Below, piece by piece: positions 8,104 to 17,317 of a DNA stretch of 64,000 nucleotides. Under the pieces are notes generated by a model. That model saw only the letters and a list, made by a program, of their open reading frames with translations. It did not search any database and was not told the origin of the DNA. Where the stretch lies: assembly GCA_947631685.1 (NCBI GenBank), contig CANRMI010000003.1, positions 1-64,000 of the forward strand. The letters are read 5' to 3'. Each line of letters opens with the position of its first letter. Positions within the stretch are counted from its first letter, which is position 1. The DNA comes from an uncultured Lachnospiraceae bacterium (GTDB taxonomy: Bacteria; Bacillota; Clostridia; Lachnospirales; Lachnospiraceae). The translations under genes and the position numbers were made by a program.

Positions 8104-9648
8104 ATGTTTCAGGAAAATAAAATCTGGATTGGAAAAGCAGGAGATAAAAAGGTCTCCATTTATCCGCGCATGGCCAACCGTCACGGCTTGATAGCGGGCG
8201 CTACCGGCACCGGCAAAACCGTCACGCTGAAAGTAATGGCCGAATCCTTCAGCGACTGCGGCGTACCGGTTTTTCTGGCCGATGTAAAGGGTGATCTGGC
8301 GGCCATGTGCAGACCTGGCACCGAAAACGAATCCGTCAAGAAAAGAATGGACGATTTCGGGCTGGCCGCGGAAGGCTTTGCCTTTTCCTCTTATCCCACG
8401 GCTTATTGGGACGTATACGGGGAAAAAGGAATGCCCCTGCGTACCACCATTTCGGAAATGGGGCCTCTGCTTTTAAGCCGCATCATGGGATTAAACAATA
8501 CGCAGTCCGACATTCTCACCATTATCTTTAAAATTGCGGACGACGAAAATCTGCTGCTGGTGGATACCAAGGATCTGCGCTCCATGGTGCAGTATGTATC
8601 GGAAAATACTGCCCTCTATTCCGCCAAATACGGCAATATGGCAAAGGCCAGCCTGGGCGCCATTACCCGTGCCCTGGTCGCCCTGGAAAGCCAGGGCGGA
8701 GAGCTCTTTTTCGGAGAGCCTGCCCTGAACATTACCGACTGGTTTTCCACCGGTCAGGACGGCAAAGGCACCATTCACATTCTGGACTGCCAGAAGTTGA
8801 TCAACAGTCCCACCATGTACGCCACCTTTATGCTCTGGATGATGTCGGAGCTGTTTGAAACACTGCCGGAAGCCGGCGATCTGGAAAAACCCCGGATGAT
8901 CTTCTTTTTCGATGAAGCGCACCTTTTGTTCGATAACGCTTCCAAAGTTTTGCTGGATAAAATAGAGCAGGTCGTAAAGCTGATCCGTTCCAAGGGCGTG
9001 GGGATTTATTTTATCACCCAGAATCCCAAGGACATACCCAACGGGGTACTGAGCCAGCTGGGCAACAAAGTGCAGCATGCCCTGCATGCCTACACGCCCG
9101 CGGAGCAGAAAGCCGCGAAAGCCGCTGCCCAGTCCTTCAGGGAAAACCCGGAATTTGACACCTATGAAACCCTGCTGCAGTTAGGCATCGGAGAAGCACT
9201 GGTTTCCGTTCTGGACGAAAGCGGCGTTCCCACCGTTGTGGAAAAATGTACCATTCTGCCTCCCCAGAGCCAGATGGGGGCGCTGGATGATACCGTCCGC
9301 GCCCAGCAGATACAGGGCAATCTTTTGTACGTAAGGTACGCAAACGCCGTGGACCGGGATTCCGCCTATGAATTTTTACAGCGGAAATTCGCTCTGGACG
9401 CTCAGGCAGCGCAGCAGGCTCAGGCCGCGGAGGCCGCTGCCAAGGAAGCTGCCAAAAAAGAAGCAGCCCGGGCAAAGCAGATCAAATCCGCCACCAAGAG
9501 CGTGGCCAGCAGCGCCGCCGGCACTATCGGCAGGGAGCTGGGCAACACCGTGGGCTCCTCCCTGGGCGGTTCCTTTGGCAAAAAATTAGGAGGCAACGTA
9601 GGTGCCTCCTTGGGGCGCGGCATTTTAAGCACGCTGTTTAAACTGTAA
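8104..9648 (+). CDS. HerA-like ATPase, DUF853 (YjgR-like) family
   Basis: A 514-residue cytoplasmic ATPase of the HerA/FtsK superfamily. The Walker A motif GATGTGKTVT is near residue 32, FLADVKGDLA is a family signature near 58, and the Walker B motif IFFFDEAHLLF is near 268. The tail from about 430 is Ala/Gln/Lys-rich and probably coiled coil, ending in a Gly/Ser-rich segment typical of this family. DUF853 proteins are widespread but of unproven function; DNA translocation is inferred from the fold. No NurA nuclease partner lies beside it. It is a single gene with its own promoter and converges on degV. Confidence 0.85.
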   Translation: MFQENKIWIGKAGDKKVSIYPRMANRHGLIAGATGTGKTVTLKVMAESFSDCGVPVFLADVKGDLAAMCRPGTENESVKKRMDDFGLAAEGFAFSSYPTAYWDVYGEKGMPLRTTISEMGPLLLSRIMGLNNTQSDILTIIFKIADDENLLLVDTKDLRSMVQYVSENTALYSAKYGNMAKASLGAITRALVALESQGGELFFGEPALNITDWFSTGQDGKGTIHILDCQKLINSPTMYATFMLWMMSELFETLPEAGDLEKPRMIFFFDEAHLLFDNASKVLLDKIEQVVKLIRSKGVGIYFITQNPKDIPNGVLSQLGNKVQHALHAYTPAEQKAAKAAAQSFRENPEFDTYETLLQLGIGEALVSVLDESGVPTVVEKCTILPPQSQMGALDDTVRAQQIQGNLLYVRYANAVDRDSAYEFLQRKFALDAQAAQQAQAAEAAAKEAAKKEAARAKQIKSATKSVASSAAGTIGRELGNTVGSSLGGSFGKKLGGNVGASLGRGILSTLFKL

Positions 9649-9660
9649 AGCTCCTGTTTC

Positions 9661-10497
9661 CTATTGCGCGACATAGATAACGCCGGCAGCACCGGGCCCG
9701 ATATGGGTGCCGACTGCCGCGCCTATCTGCAGGCGGCCGGTTATGGGAATCTCTGCCTGTTTTAAGGCTTTTTCCAGATTTTCCGTATTTTCCGTACCGT
9801 AAGAGCACAGGGTATATACGGGAAATCCGGTGTCAGGGTGCACACGCTGCAGCTTATGGACAATGGCCTTATAGGCTCTGGAAAGTCCCAGGGATTTTTC
9901 TTCCACTTTGATAATGCCCGACGCGTCCAGTGTCAGCACCGGTTTGATATTGGCCAGGGTTCCGATCGTGGCGGCCGTCTTGCTCAGCCTGCCGCCCCGG
10001 TAAAGATATTCCAGCGTATCCACGATAAACTCAATATGTATCTTCTGCTTTAACGTTTCCAGCGCCTCCAGGATCTCCCGGGCGCTCTTTTTTTCTTCCC
10101 GCAGCCTGCAGCCGTAGTCCGTCAGTATTTTTATGGCGTAAGTGGCGCTCATAGAATCCAGCAGATATATTTTATCGTAATCCACCATTTCCTTTGCCAT
10201 TAAAGCACTCTGATACGTCCCGCTCAAAGTGGAGGAAATGAGAATGCATATCATTTCGTCCCCCTTTTTCTTTACGTCCTTAAAAATTTCTTCAAAGGCC
10301 GCTACTGAAGGCTGGGATGTCTTGGGAAAGCCGCCCTTTTCCATGAGCATTCTGTAAAATTCAGCCCTATCCAGTTCCACGCCATCCAAGTAATTCCGCT
10401 CCCCGATGCATATCTGCAGAGGAACAAACTCAATCTTCTTTTCCCTCATTTCCCCGGGCAGATAGTCCGAGCCTGTATCCACCAAAAAACGTATCAT
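9661..10497 (-). CDS. DegV family fatty-acid-binding protein
   Basis: This 278-residue protein starts MIRFLVDTGSDYLP and contains TSQPS and SSTLSGTYQSA, the conserved DegV loops that hold a fatty-acid carboxylate. In Firmicutes such proteins (FakB) bind fatty acids for phosphorylation by FakA; no kinase gene is nearby, so the link is by family only. Its start overlaps the stop of the MarR gene upstream by four bases, so the two are translationally coupled. Confidence 0.9.
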   Translation of the reverse strand: MIRFLVDTGSDYLPGEMREKKIEFVPLQICIGERNYLDGVELDRAEFYRMLMEKGGFPKTSQPSVAAFEEIFKDVKKKGDEMICILISSTLSGTYQSALMAKEMVDYDKIYLLDSMSATYAIKILTDYGCRLREEKKSAREILEALETLKQKIHIEFIVDTLEYLYRGGRLSKTAATIGTLANIKPVLTLDASGIIKVEEKSLGLSRAYKAIVHKLQRVHPDTGFPVYTLCSYGTENTENLEKALKQAEIPITGRLQIGAAVGTHIGPGAAGVIYVAQ

Positions 10498-10931
10498 TCC
10501 AGCACCTCCTCGATCACGTCGGAAATATGCGCCAGTTCTTCCAGCAGAGCCTCCGCTTTTTCTTTTCCGAATCTGTCTATTATCATCCTGACCAGGTGCA
10601 GGTTTTTACTGTGTTCGCCCTTATAAAGGCCGCTTTTTTCTTCATTCAGGCGAATATATACCTGCCGCTTATCCGACGTGGAGCGCTCTCTGAAGATCAG
10701 CCCCTTCTCCTCCATACTGCCCAGCACCCTGTTCATCTGTGACTTTAAGGTTTTCGTCCGCTCACACAGGTCCGTAGCGGTCAGCTTTCCTCCCTGGGCC
10801 TTGCTCAAAATATTGCAGACGAGAGCCTCCTTAAAGGGCATATCCGAAACCACCCTTTCGTTGCTGATCTGCACTGACAGGCGCAGCCACGCGGACAACA
10901 GCCTTTCTTCCAGACTTTCCTGTTTCTCCAT
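10494..10931 (-). CDS. MarR-family transcriptional regulator
   Basis: This 145-residue protein has a winged helix-turn-helix: TATDLCERTKTLKSQMNRVLGSMEEKGLI is recognition-helix-like and RSTSDKRQVYIRL is the wing (together residues 55-98). It is followed by degV in a two-gene operon and preceded by a perfect 37-bp palindrome (10958-10994). The likely role is autorepression together with degV, released by a fatty acid or another small ligand; the ligand is inference. FabT, which controls fatty-acid synthesis in Firmicutes, is also a MarR protein and offers a parallel. Confidence 0.88.
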   Translation of the reverse strand: MEKQESLEERLLSAWLRLSVQISNERVVSDMPFKEALVCNILSKAQGGKLTATDLCERTKTLKSQMNRVLGSMEEKGLIFRERSTSDKRQVYIRLNEEKSGLYKGEHSKNLHLVRMIIDRFGKEKAEALLEELAHISDVIEEVLE

Positions 10932-10957
10932 AAGCGCCTTCTCCTTTTTTTAAAAAA

Positions 10958-10994
10958 ATAGTATACAATGTGAACCGTTCACATTGTATACTAT
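10958..10994. promoter_or_regulatory. Perfect 37-bp palindrome, probable MarR operator
   Basis: Two perfect 18-base arms (ATAGTATACAATGTGAAC and its complement) meet at one central base, 27 bases upstream of the marR start. The TATACAAT inside provides a -10-like element on the minus strand, so binding would block the marR-degV promoter. Confidence 0.85.
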
Positions 10995-11048
10995 CATAGT
11001 GTCACGCTGTTGGCAAGGGGATTCTTTTCAAATTTTCCCGCCGGTGCC

Positions 11049-11654
11049 TCAATAATAAATTTTTGCCTTTTCTACCACATCAAACCGGCCGTTTTGCAAA
11101 GACAGCAGGGATACCGTACAGTTGGGCATCTTAATATTCCAGAAGTCCGACATGGGAATCCCGGCTATGGGATTGACGATACTCCGGTTCATGGCACCGT
11201 GTGCCACGATCAATATGGTCTCGTACTCCTTCTCCAGAGGGAGTATTCTTTCCTGCATGAAAGAAGCGCTCCGGCTGTAAAGCTGCGGCAGGGATTCCGC
11301 GCCTTCGGGCGGGACATAATTTCCCGGTTCCCGCAACAGATAATAAAACGGCTCCTGGGGATTGTTCCGCATCTCTTCAATATTGCTGCCCTCTTTTACC
11401 CCAAAGCTGATTTCCTTGAGCCTCTCATCCTTTATCAGTGTAAGCGGGCGGTCCCGCAGCATGATCTGCGCGGTCTCCACTGCCCGGATCAGAGGCGAGC
11501 AGAATACCGCCTCAAACGCTACCTCCTTCAATGCCTCGGAAGTAATTTCAGCCAGCTTTCTGCCGTAGTCATTCAGCGGAACATCCGTCTGTCCCTGGAA
11601 GCAGGTCCTTTTGTTCCAGTCGGTTTCTCCGTGGCGCATCAAATAAATGAACAT
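11049..11654 (-). CDS. Histidine phosphatase family (phosphoglycerate mutase-like) protein
   Basis: This 201-residue protein has the RHGETDWN motif at residues 8-15 (phospho-accepting His) and the second His in VAHGAMNRS. Members dephosphorylate many small substrates (for example alpha-ribazole phosphate, sugar phosphates), and the sequence alone does not pick one. It lies 14 bases downstream of the flavodiiron gene on the same strand, so it is probably co-transcribed. Confidence 0.88.
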   Translation of the reverse strand: MFIYLMRHGETDWNKRTCFQGQTDVPLNDYGRKLAEITSEALKEVAFEAVFCSPLIRAVETAQIMLRDRPLTLIKDERLKEISFGVKEGSNIEEMRNNPQEPFYYLLREPGNYVPPEGAESLPQLYSRSASFMQERILPLEKEYETILIVAHGAMNRSIVNPIAGIPMSDFWNIKMPNCTVSLLSLQNGRFDVVEKAKIYY

Positions 11655-11668
11655 AATTCCCTCTCCCG

Positions 11669-12838
11669 CTATGCCTGCCGTATCGTTTCCGCCAGTGCCT
11701 GCAGCTGCTCCTTTGTTTCTTTTTTTACGGTGGACCGGATGGTGACCACAGGTTCCAAAACCGTGATCTCCTTCATGCTTTCCAAGTATTCCCTCATTTT
11801 TTTAGCAGCACTGGGCGCCCAGGAACCGTTCTCCACAAGGGCCACTGTGCGCTTCTGATACATTTTGGCTTTCAGGTGCAGCAGAAAATCCTCCATGGGC
11901 GGGAAAAGCCCCGCGTCGTAGCTGGAAGCCGCCAGCACGATCCTGTCATAGCGGAAAGCGTCCTCCACGGCCTCGGCCATATCGTCCCTGGCCAAATCCG
12001 TGATCGCCACCTTTTCTTCTCCCAGCTGCAAAAGCTGCTCCTGCAGGAAGTGCGCCGCTCCAGCCGTGTTGCCGTGAATGGAAGCATAGGCAATGAATAC
12101 GCCTTTATCCTCCGGCTGATAGCTGCTCCAGGTATTGTACTTGTCAATATAAAATCCCAGATTTTCCTTCAGGATCGGACCATGCAGCGGGCAGATAACA
12201 GCAATATCCAAAGCTGCCGCCTTTTTCAGCAGCGCCTGTACGGGAGCCCCGTATTTTCCTACAATATTGAAATAGTAGCGGCGGGCCTCACAGGTCCACT
12301 CTTCTTCCGTATCCAGAGCGCCGAACTTTCCGAACCCGTCCGCGGAAAAAAGCACTTTCTCCTTCTGCTCATAGGTTACCATAACCTCCGGCCAGTGCAC
12401 CATGGGCGCCATAAAAAACTGCAGCGTGTGCTCACCCAGAGAAAGCGTGCCCGCTTCCGCTGCTTCCAGCTTCTCCTGCCCTTCCACATCAAAGAAATTG
12501 GGCAGCATGGAAAAGGTTTTGGCGTTTCCCACCAGCGTAATGTCCGGATAAGCCTGCAGCAGCTTCCCGATCGTTCCCCCATGGTCCGGCTCTAAGTGGG
12601 ATATCACTAGGTAATCCGGCTTGCGTCCGTTCAGTTCCCTTTGCAGATTGGACAGCCACTCTTCTGAACGCCGCATATCCACGGTGTCCATAATCGCGAT
12701 CTTTTCATCCAGTATGATGTAGGAATTGTAAGAAATACCGTTAGGTACTTCGTACTGCCCCTCAAACAAATCAATGTCCTTGTCGTCCACACCGATATAT
12801 TTAATATTGTTCGTAATCTTAACCATATATCCTCGCAT
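11669..12838 (-). CDS. Flavodiiron protein (FprA-type A flavoprotein)
   Basis: This 389-residue cytoplasmic protein reduces O2 to water (or NO to N2O). The N-terminal metallo-beta-lactamase-like diiron domain shows HLEPDHGG with iron ligands, and the C-terminal flavodoxin domain binds FMN (AYASIHGNTA near 255). There is no fused rubredoxin, so it needs an external electron donor; the high-molecular-weight rubredoxin at 60811 is a good candidate, as in Moorella. The rubrerythrin gene lies 85 bases upstream. A weak hairpin (GAAGGCG/CGCCTTC) lies in that gap and may reduce read-through. Confidence 0.92.
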   Translation of the reverse strand: MRGYMVKITNNIKYIGVDDKDIDLFEGQYEVPNGISYNSYIILDEKIAIMDTVDMRRSEEWLSNLQRELNGRKPDYLVISHLEPDHGGTIGKLLQAYPDITLVGNAKTFSMLPNFFDVEGQEKLEAAEAGTLSLGEHTLQFFMAPMVHWPEVMVTYEQKEKVLFSADGFGKFGALDTEEEWTCEARRYYFNIVGKYGAPVQALLKKAAALDIAVICPLHGPILKENLGFYIDKYNTWSSYQPEDKGVFIAYASIHGNTAGAAHFLQEQLLQLGEEKVAITDLARDDMAEAVEDAFRYDRIVLAASSYDAGLFPPMEDFLLHLKAKMYQKRTVALVENGSWAPSAAKKMREYLESMKEITVLEPVVTIRSTVKKETKEQLQALAETIRQA

Positions 12839-12923
12839 TCTGCCGCCAAAACGGCTCCCATGATAGAAAGAGAAGGCGAAAATATCCTTTCCGCCTTCCC
12901 AGTCTTCGCTATGTCTGTATCGA

Positions 12924-13463
12924 TCAGCTGAAATATCTCTTCAGCAGTCCTTCAAAGGCTTTGCCGTGGCGGGCCTCGTCACGGGCCATTTCATGTACGG
13001 TATCATGGATCGCGTCCAGATTCAGCGCCTTTGCGCGCTTAGCCAGATCGGTCTTTCCCGCGGTAGCGCCATTCTCTGCGGCAACCCTCATTTCCAGATT
13101 CTTCTTGGTGGAATCCGTTACCACCTCTCCCAGCAGCTCCGCAAACTTGGCAGCATGCTCTGCCTCTTCAAAAGCTGCCTTCTCCCAGTACATACCGATC
13201 TCAGGATAGCCTTCCCTGTGCGCTACTCTCGCCATAGCCAGATACATACCTACTTCGCTGCACTCGCCTTCAAAGTTGGCACGCAGATCAGCCAGAATAT
13301 CCTCGGGAACGCCCTTTGCCACACCTACTACATGCTCTGCGGCCCAGGTCATATCCCCGGACTGCACGTTGAATTTTTCTGCGGGAGCATGGCAGACAGG
13401 ACATTCTGCAGGTGCCGCGTCTCCTTCATGTACATACCCGCATACGGAACAAACATACTTCAT
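12924..13463 (-). CDS. Rubrerythrin with N-terminal rubredoxin-like domain
   Basis: A peroxide-scavenging protein of strict anaerobes. The N-terminal [10 protein letters not shown] and [11 protein letters not shown] carry the four Cys ligands of the rubredoxin iron, and the rest is a ferritin-like diiron four-helix domain with repeated ExxH ligands ([18 protein letters not shown]). This order (rubredoxin first) is the reverse of classical rubrerythrin and is seen in the 'reverse rubrerythrin' type. Two ATGs lie close together; AGGAGG is two bases from the first and eight from the second, so the second (13463) is chosen. Confidence 0.92.
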   Translation of the reverse strand: MKYVCSVCGYVHEGDAAPAECPVCHAPAEKFNVQSGDMTWAAEHVVGVAKGVPEDILADLRANFEGECSEVGMYLAMARVAHREGYPEIGMYWEKAAFEEAEHAAKFAELLGEVVTDSTKKNLEMRVAAENGATAGKTDLAKRAKALNLDAIHDTVHEMARDEARHGKAFEGLLKRYFS

Positions 13464-13521
13464 AATCATTACCTCCTGAATATATAGATTTTTATTTTAT
13501 CCTAGTGTAAAACTTGAATGT

Positions 13522-13550
13522 ATTGTAACACATATTCTTCATTTCTTCAA
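13522..13550 (-). promoter_or_regulatory. Sigma-A type promoter for rubrerythrin
   Basis: On the minus strand: TTGAAG, 17 bases, TACAAT. The -35 box overlaps the stop codon of the HD-GYP gene. Confidence 0.65.
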
Positions 13551-14638
13551 TTGTTCTTTTGGCTGGCTGCCAGATCCTCAAACTTCTTTTTGCAGTTCCG
13601 GAAACACTCCAGAAGCTTGGGAGAGAAAATACCGCATTCGCCGTTGATTATCATGGAGAATGCCTGCTCCTTGCTGTAAGCGCTCTTATAGACTCTTTCA
13701 TTCACCAGCGCGTCATACACATCCGCAACGGATACCAGCTGGGCGGAAACGGGAATTTCATCCCCTTTTAATTTGTCGGGATAGCCCCGCCCGTCGTACC
13801 TTTCGTGATGGTGCCGGCATATCTCGTAGCTGGCCTTCTCATATTCCTCGTCCCATACATCCTTGATATTGCTCAAGATCTCACAGCCCCGGGTGGTATG
13901 GGATTTCATGTATTCGTATTCATCCTGCGTCAGCTTTCCGGGCTTTAACAGAATATTGTCGGGAATGGCTATCTTGCCGATATCATGCAGGGCGCTGGCG
14001 GAAACAATCACCTCGATCCGCTTCTCCGTCAGTCCGTACTCCGGGTACTCCTTCATCATTTCCCTGGCCAGGATCTCCGTATAGCCCTTGACACGCATAA
14101 CGTGCTCGCCGCTCTCTAAGTTTCTGGATTCTACCACCGTACCCAGGATGTCGATGATATTTGTATTGCTCTTTTGCAGCTTTGCCGCCTGTATCTTTAA
14201 AAGCTGATACTGCTTCTTTAAGGTTTCGGTCTGCCCTTCGACCTTTTCCTCCAAAGAATTTTTATACATGAACAGCTCCGCGATATTGTTTACCCTCCGC
14301 CTGACAAGCGCGTTGTCAAAAGGCTTCCGGATGAAATCGGAGATACCGAAATCAAAGCACTGTTTCTCTACTTTCAGAGACTGTTCTCCGCTGATGATCA
14401 GCACCGGTACTTTTTTCATCCACCCCTTTTCCTGCAATACGGCAAGCACTTCCAGGCCATCCATTTCCGGCATCACCAGATCCAGCAGAATCACTGCCAG
14501 GTCGTTTAAATTCTGCTCTATCATTTCCAGAGCCTGTCTGCCGTTCTCGGCCTCCATTACGGAATACTCCTCTTCCAGTATTTCGGTGAGAATCTCTCGA
14601 TTTAACTCCATATCGTCTACGATAAGTACCTTCTTCAT
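13547..14638 (-). CDS. Response regulator with HD-GYP domain
   Basis: This 363-residue protein has an N-terminal receiver domain (KKVLIVDDMELNREI, phospho-Asp in ILLDLVMPEMDG), a short coiled coil (about 125-165), then HD-GYP: HDIGKIAIPD, HHHERYDGRGYP and SVADVYDALVNERVYK. HD-GYP domains hydrolyse cyclic di-GMP; all main metal ligands appear present. It is the third gene of an operon with the Hpt protein and the FapA-like protein. The Hpt protein could feed phosphate to this receiver; that is inference. Confidence 0.92.
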   Translation of the reverse strand: MKKVLIVDDMELNREILTEILEEEYSVMEAENGRQALEMIEQNLNDLAVILLDLVMPEMDGLEVLAVLQEKGWMKKVPVLIISGEQSLKVEKQCFDFGISDFIRKPFDNALVRRRVNNIAELFMYKNSLEEKVEGQTETLKKQYQLLKIQAAKLQKSNTNIIDILGTVVESRNLESGEHVMRVKGYTEILAREMMKEYPEYGLTEKRIEVIVSASALHDIGKIAIPDNILLKPGKLTQDEYEYMKSHTTRGCEILSNIKDVWDEEYEKASYEICRHHHERYDGRGYPDKLKGDEIPVSAQLVSVADVYDALVNERVYKSAYSKEQAFSMIINGECGIFSPKLLECFRNCKKKFEDLAASQKNN

Positions 14639-14666
14639 AGATTTCCTCTCCTAAATAAATTTGCCT

Positions 14667-16841
14667 CTAATTTCCCTGGGCGACAATCTTACCGCCCACG
14701 TTTTTAATCGTAACCTTATCCAAGGTCTGAGGCTGCCACTTCCTGCCGTTTATTTCAACCGCAGTTCCCTCAAAAAGCGTTTTGCCCACATAGATGCAGA
14801 CCTTCTTGCTGTTTTCAATATCTTCATCCACATGTCTCTTTAAGTCGTAAAGATTTTCCAGCTCCTGCTCTTTTGTGTAAATGGCATTCTCCAATTTTAA
14901 ATATATCTTCATAGTGTTGCGCACTTCCGCAGTATATTTTTTCTTCAGGTCCATATATGCGCCGCCCAGAAGACTCAGCTCACGATGCACATTTTCAATC
15001 TTCTCCTCTGTCTCTTTTAAATTCTGGGTAGTTTCCTCGGTAATGCCCACCTTGACCTCCGTGTGCAATCCGGCCCGGTTCCCCAAGTACATGGTCCGCA
15101 CTCCCCGCACCGCACAGGCCTCTCCTCCTGCCAGGGTTCCGTTCTCCCCTGTCAGGCACAGGCTGCCTTCCGTAAATATCCTGCTGTTTAAGCAGCTGTT
15201 CATGCGGATGTCCTCTCTGGCATACACAGAAACCGCTTCCAGAAACTTGCCGTAAATGCCCTTGCCCGCCTTGATATAGCCGCTGCCCAGGGAATTGGCA
15301 CCGTGACGCAGCAAAATATTGCCGTCGCACTGGATCACCGCAGCTTCCACCAGTCCGTCCACAACAATATCTTCCGTGGCGTTGACGGAGGTACCTCTGT
15401 CAACATTTCCCCGGATATATACACTGCCCTCAAAATTGATATTGCCGGTAACGGAAGTTACATCATCTACCACCAGCAGCCGGCTGACTTCCATTCTCTG
15501 CTGAACCAGATCCACTTTACCGGCCATGGCCGCCAGATAGGTCCTTTTGTCGGGAAGCAGGATGAAGCCCTTTCCGGTCAGCATACTTAACTCCCGGCCC
15601 TTTCCTCCCTGGATGGCTGTTCCCGTTACCGTATGGCCCTCCGCTCCATAGGAAGCCTCGTGGTAGTAGGCCAGCTTCTGCCCTTCCTCCACACACTCGA
15701 ACCACTCTATATCCTTACAGTCCGTCTTGCCATCCGGCAGACGCTTCGGGGTATTCGCCACTTCCTTGCGGAAGAAGTATTCGTACCAGCCGTCTTTTCC
15801 CTTGGCCGGTCCTTTTCCCTTGGCTATCAAAATGGGGTCGCCGGTACACTCCCCTGCTATGATCTTCTCAACGGCATCCTCCAAGATTCCGAAAGTGATT
15901 CCCCGCACCGCCAGCGCATTGATGACCGTTTCCTTCGTCAGATCCCGGATTCCCGGGTTCACGGTAATATAGGCTTCCATGGCATCCTGACTGACAGAAA
16001 GCGTGGAAATAAACGGGGCCTCGTCTTCCGGTTCAATACGGTCAACCTTCTCCGCGGAGCGCCGGCCTCTGGCCTTCAGCTGCTCCACGCGCCGCTTCTC
16101 CATTTCCCTCGCCGTATACATAAAGCTGCGGTATTGAGAAACGTCGATGTCCTCCTCCATACCCAGGCGGATCTGATGCATCTGCTGCCACTCATACAGG
16201 GGATTGGTATAGCATTCCACGTCCAGACGCCTTTCCATACCCAGACGGATTTCCCGCATCTGCTGCCAGCTGTATTCTACCTTGGCATAGACGGATACAT
16301 CCAGCCCCTTTTCCAGCCCCAGAAAGATTTCCCGTATGGAAACACCCCGCAGCTGCTTGTTGATATACGGCTTTATATTGACGCCGGCAGCCAGAGCCAG
16401 CCGGATCTGCTCCAGCTGCTCTGTAACGTAACCCCCATTAATATATTCCACCAGATTGATTCTTGCCAATAAAGCTTTTCTTAATTCCCGCAGGATCCCG
16501 GCGTCAAAGCGTTTGTAATCTATCAGATTGATACCGGCTTTCAGTCCCTTGCGGATCTGACGCATTTTGTCATAGGGCAGCTCCGGATCCGCATAAATGC
16601 TGACATCCAGCTTCCCTAACAGTCCCTTTCTGATCTCTTCCATTTGAAACCAGTCATAATCCGTCCTGGCATAGAGCTCTACGGGCAGTCCCTCCATAAT
16701 GCCCAAGCGGATCTGGCGCATCTGAATCGCCAGAAATTCCTTTTTGGCATAGGGAGAAACATCTATTTTCATATTCAGGCCCTCTTCTATTTCAGCGGCC
16801 TGGTCAGGTGAAAAACCTAAATCGCTATATTTTTTCTCCAT
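14667..16841 (-). CDS. FapA/DUF342-family protein with nine N-terminal 26-residue repeats
   Basis: A 724-residue cytoplasmic protein with no signal peptide or membrane span. Residues 1-245 are about nine imperfect 26-residue repeats with the pattern QMxxIRxGLxxGLDVSxYA. The centre and C-terminus are the flagellar-assembly FapA/DUF342 type: a KLVDDVTSVTGNI-like beta-helix region (SVYIRGNVDRG, IRMNSCLNSRIF), then a coiled coil (about 620-690). FapA-type proteins polymerise as cytoplasmic scaffolds; the partner here is unknown. It lies between the Hpt and HD-GYP genes. Confidence 0.8.
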   Translation of the reverse strand: MEKKYSDLGFSPDQAAEIEEGLNMKIDVSPYAKKEFLAIQMRQIRLGIMEGLPVELYARTDYDWFQMEEIRKGLLGKLDVSIYADPELPYDKMRQIRKGLKAGINLIDYKRFDAGILRELRKALLARINLVEYINGGYVTEQLEQIRLALAAGVNIKPYINKQLRGVSIREIFLGLEKGLDVSVYAKVEYSWQQMREIRLGMERRLDVECYTNPLYEWQQMHQIRLGMEEDIDVSQYRSFMYTAREMEKRRVEQLKARGRRSAEKVDRIEPEDEAPFISTLSVSQDAMEAYITVNPGIRDLTKETVINALAVRGITFGILEDAVEKIIAGECTGDPILIAKGKGPAKGKDGWYEYFFRKEVANTPKRLPDGKTDCKDIEWFECVEEGQKLAYYHEASYGAEGHTVTGTAIQGGKGRELSMLTGKGFILLPDKRTYLAAMAGKVDLVQQRMEVSRLLVVDDVTSVTGNINFEGSVYIRGNVDRGTSVNATEDIVVDGLVEAAVIQCDGNILLRHGANSLGSGYIKAGKGIYGKFLEAVSVYAREDIRMNSCLNSRIFTEGSLCLTGENGTLAGGEACAVRGVRTMYLGNRAGLHTEVKVGITEETTQNLKETEEKIENVHRELSLLGGAYMDLKKKYTAEVRNTMKIYLKLENAIYTKEQELENLYDLKRHVDEDIENSKKVCIYVGKTLFEGTAVEINGRKWQPQTLDKVTIKNVGGKIVAQGN

Positions 16842-16862
16842 GTTCAGTCTCCATGCCGCGAT

Positions 16863-17210
16863 CTACAACTGCGCGATGGCAGTCATGGTATTCTCATAGT
16901 CCCTTTTTAAATCGGCCAGCATGGGCGCAATATCCACCGTAGGAGCGCCTTCCCGCAGCGCCTCACAGACCGCGCTGCCGGACTGGGCCAGAGCCGTGAT
17001 TCCCAGATTCAGGCTCATTCCTTTCAAATTATGGGCATAACGGAAAGCGTCCTCATACCGTTTTTCTTCCAACGCCGAAAGCAGCGCGGAATAATCTCCT
17101 CCGGCCGCGAATTTATTCAGGTATTTCACTATGCGCTCATCGTTTAAAAGCCTTCCGGCCGCGTCTTCATAATCTCCGTTCATATGCGCATAACATTCTT
17201 TTACAGTCAT
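16863..17210 (-). CDS. Histidine phosphotransfer (Hpt) domain protein
   Basis: This 115-residue protein is a single Hpt four-helix domain with the phospho-His in AHNLKGMSLNLG. The ORF track runs 20 codons further upstream, but AAGGAGG lies eight bases before the ATG at 17210, so that start is chosen. It heads the operon Hpt/FapA-like/HD-GYP and probably passes phosphate between an unlinked hybrid kinase and the HD-GYP response regulator. Confidence 0.85.
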   Translation of the reverse strand: MTVKECYAHMNGDYEDAAGRLLNDERIVKYLNKFAAGGDYSALLSALEEKRYEDAFRYAHNLKGMSLNLGITALAQSGSAVCEALREGAPTVDIAPMLADLKRDYENTMTAIAQL

Positions 17211-17273
17211 GGGAACCTCCTTTTTATGGTGGACGTTTCTACACTCTGCCTTTACTCCGGCACATTCCACTTT

Positions 17274-17301
17274 ATTGTATCATACTCCGCCCTTTTTTCA
17301 A
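17274..17301 (-). promoter_or_regulatory. Probable promoter for the Hpt/FapA-like/HD-GYP operon
   Basis: On the minus strand: TTGAAA, a 16-base spacer and TACAAT, about 65 bases upstream of the Hpt start. Confidence 0.55.
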
Positions 17302-17317
17302 TCTATTTTTTCTGAAT

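Noticed and set aside
9588-9610. AGGAGGCA/TGCCTCCT hairpin at the end of the HerA-like gene as a terminator
   Set aside because: It is inside the coding sequence (Gly-rich tail) and no T run follows on either strand.
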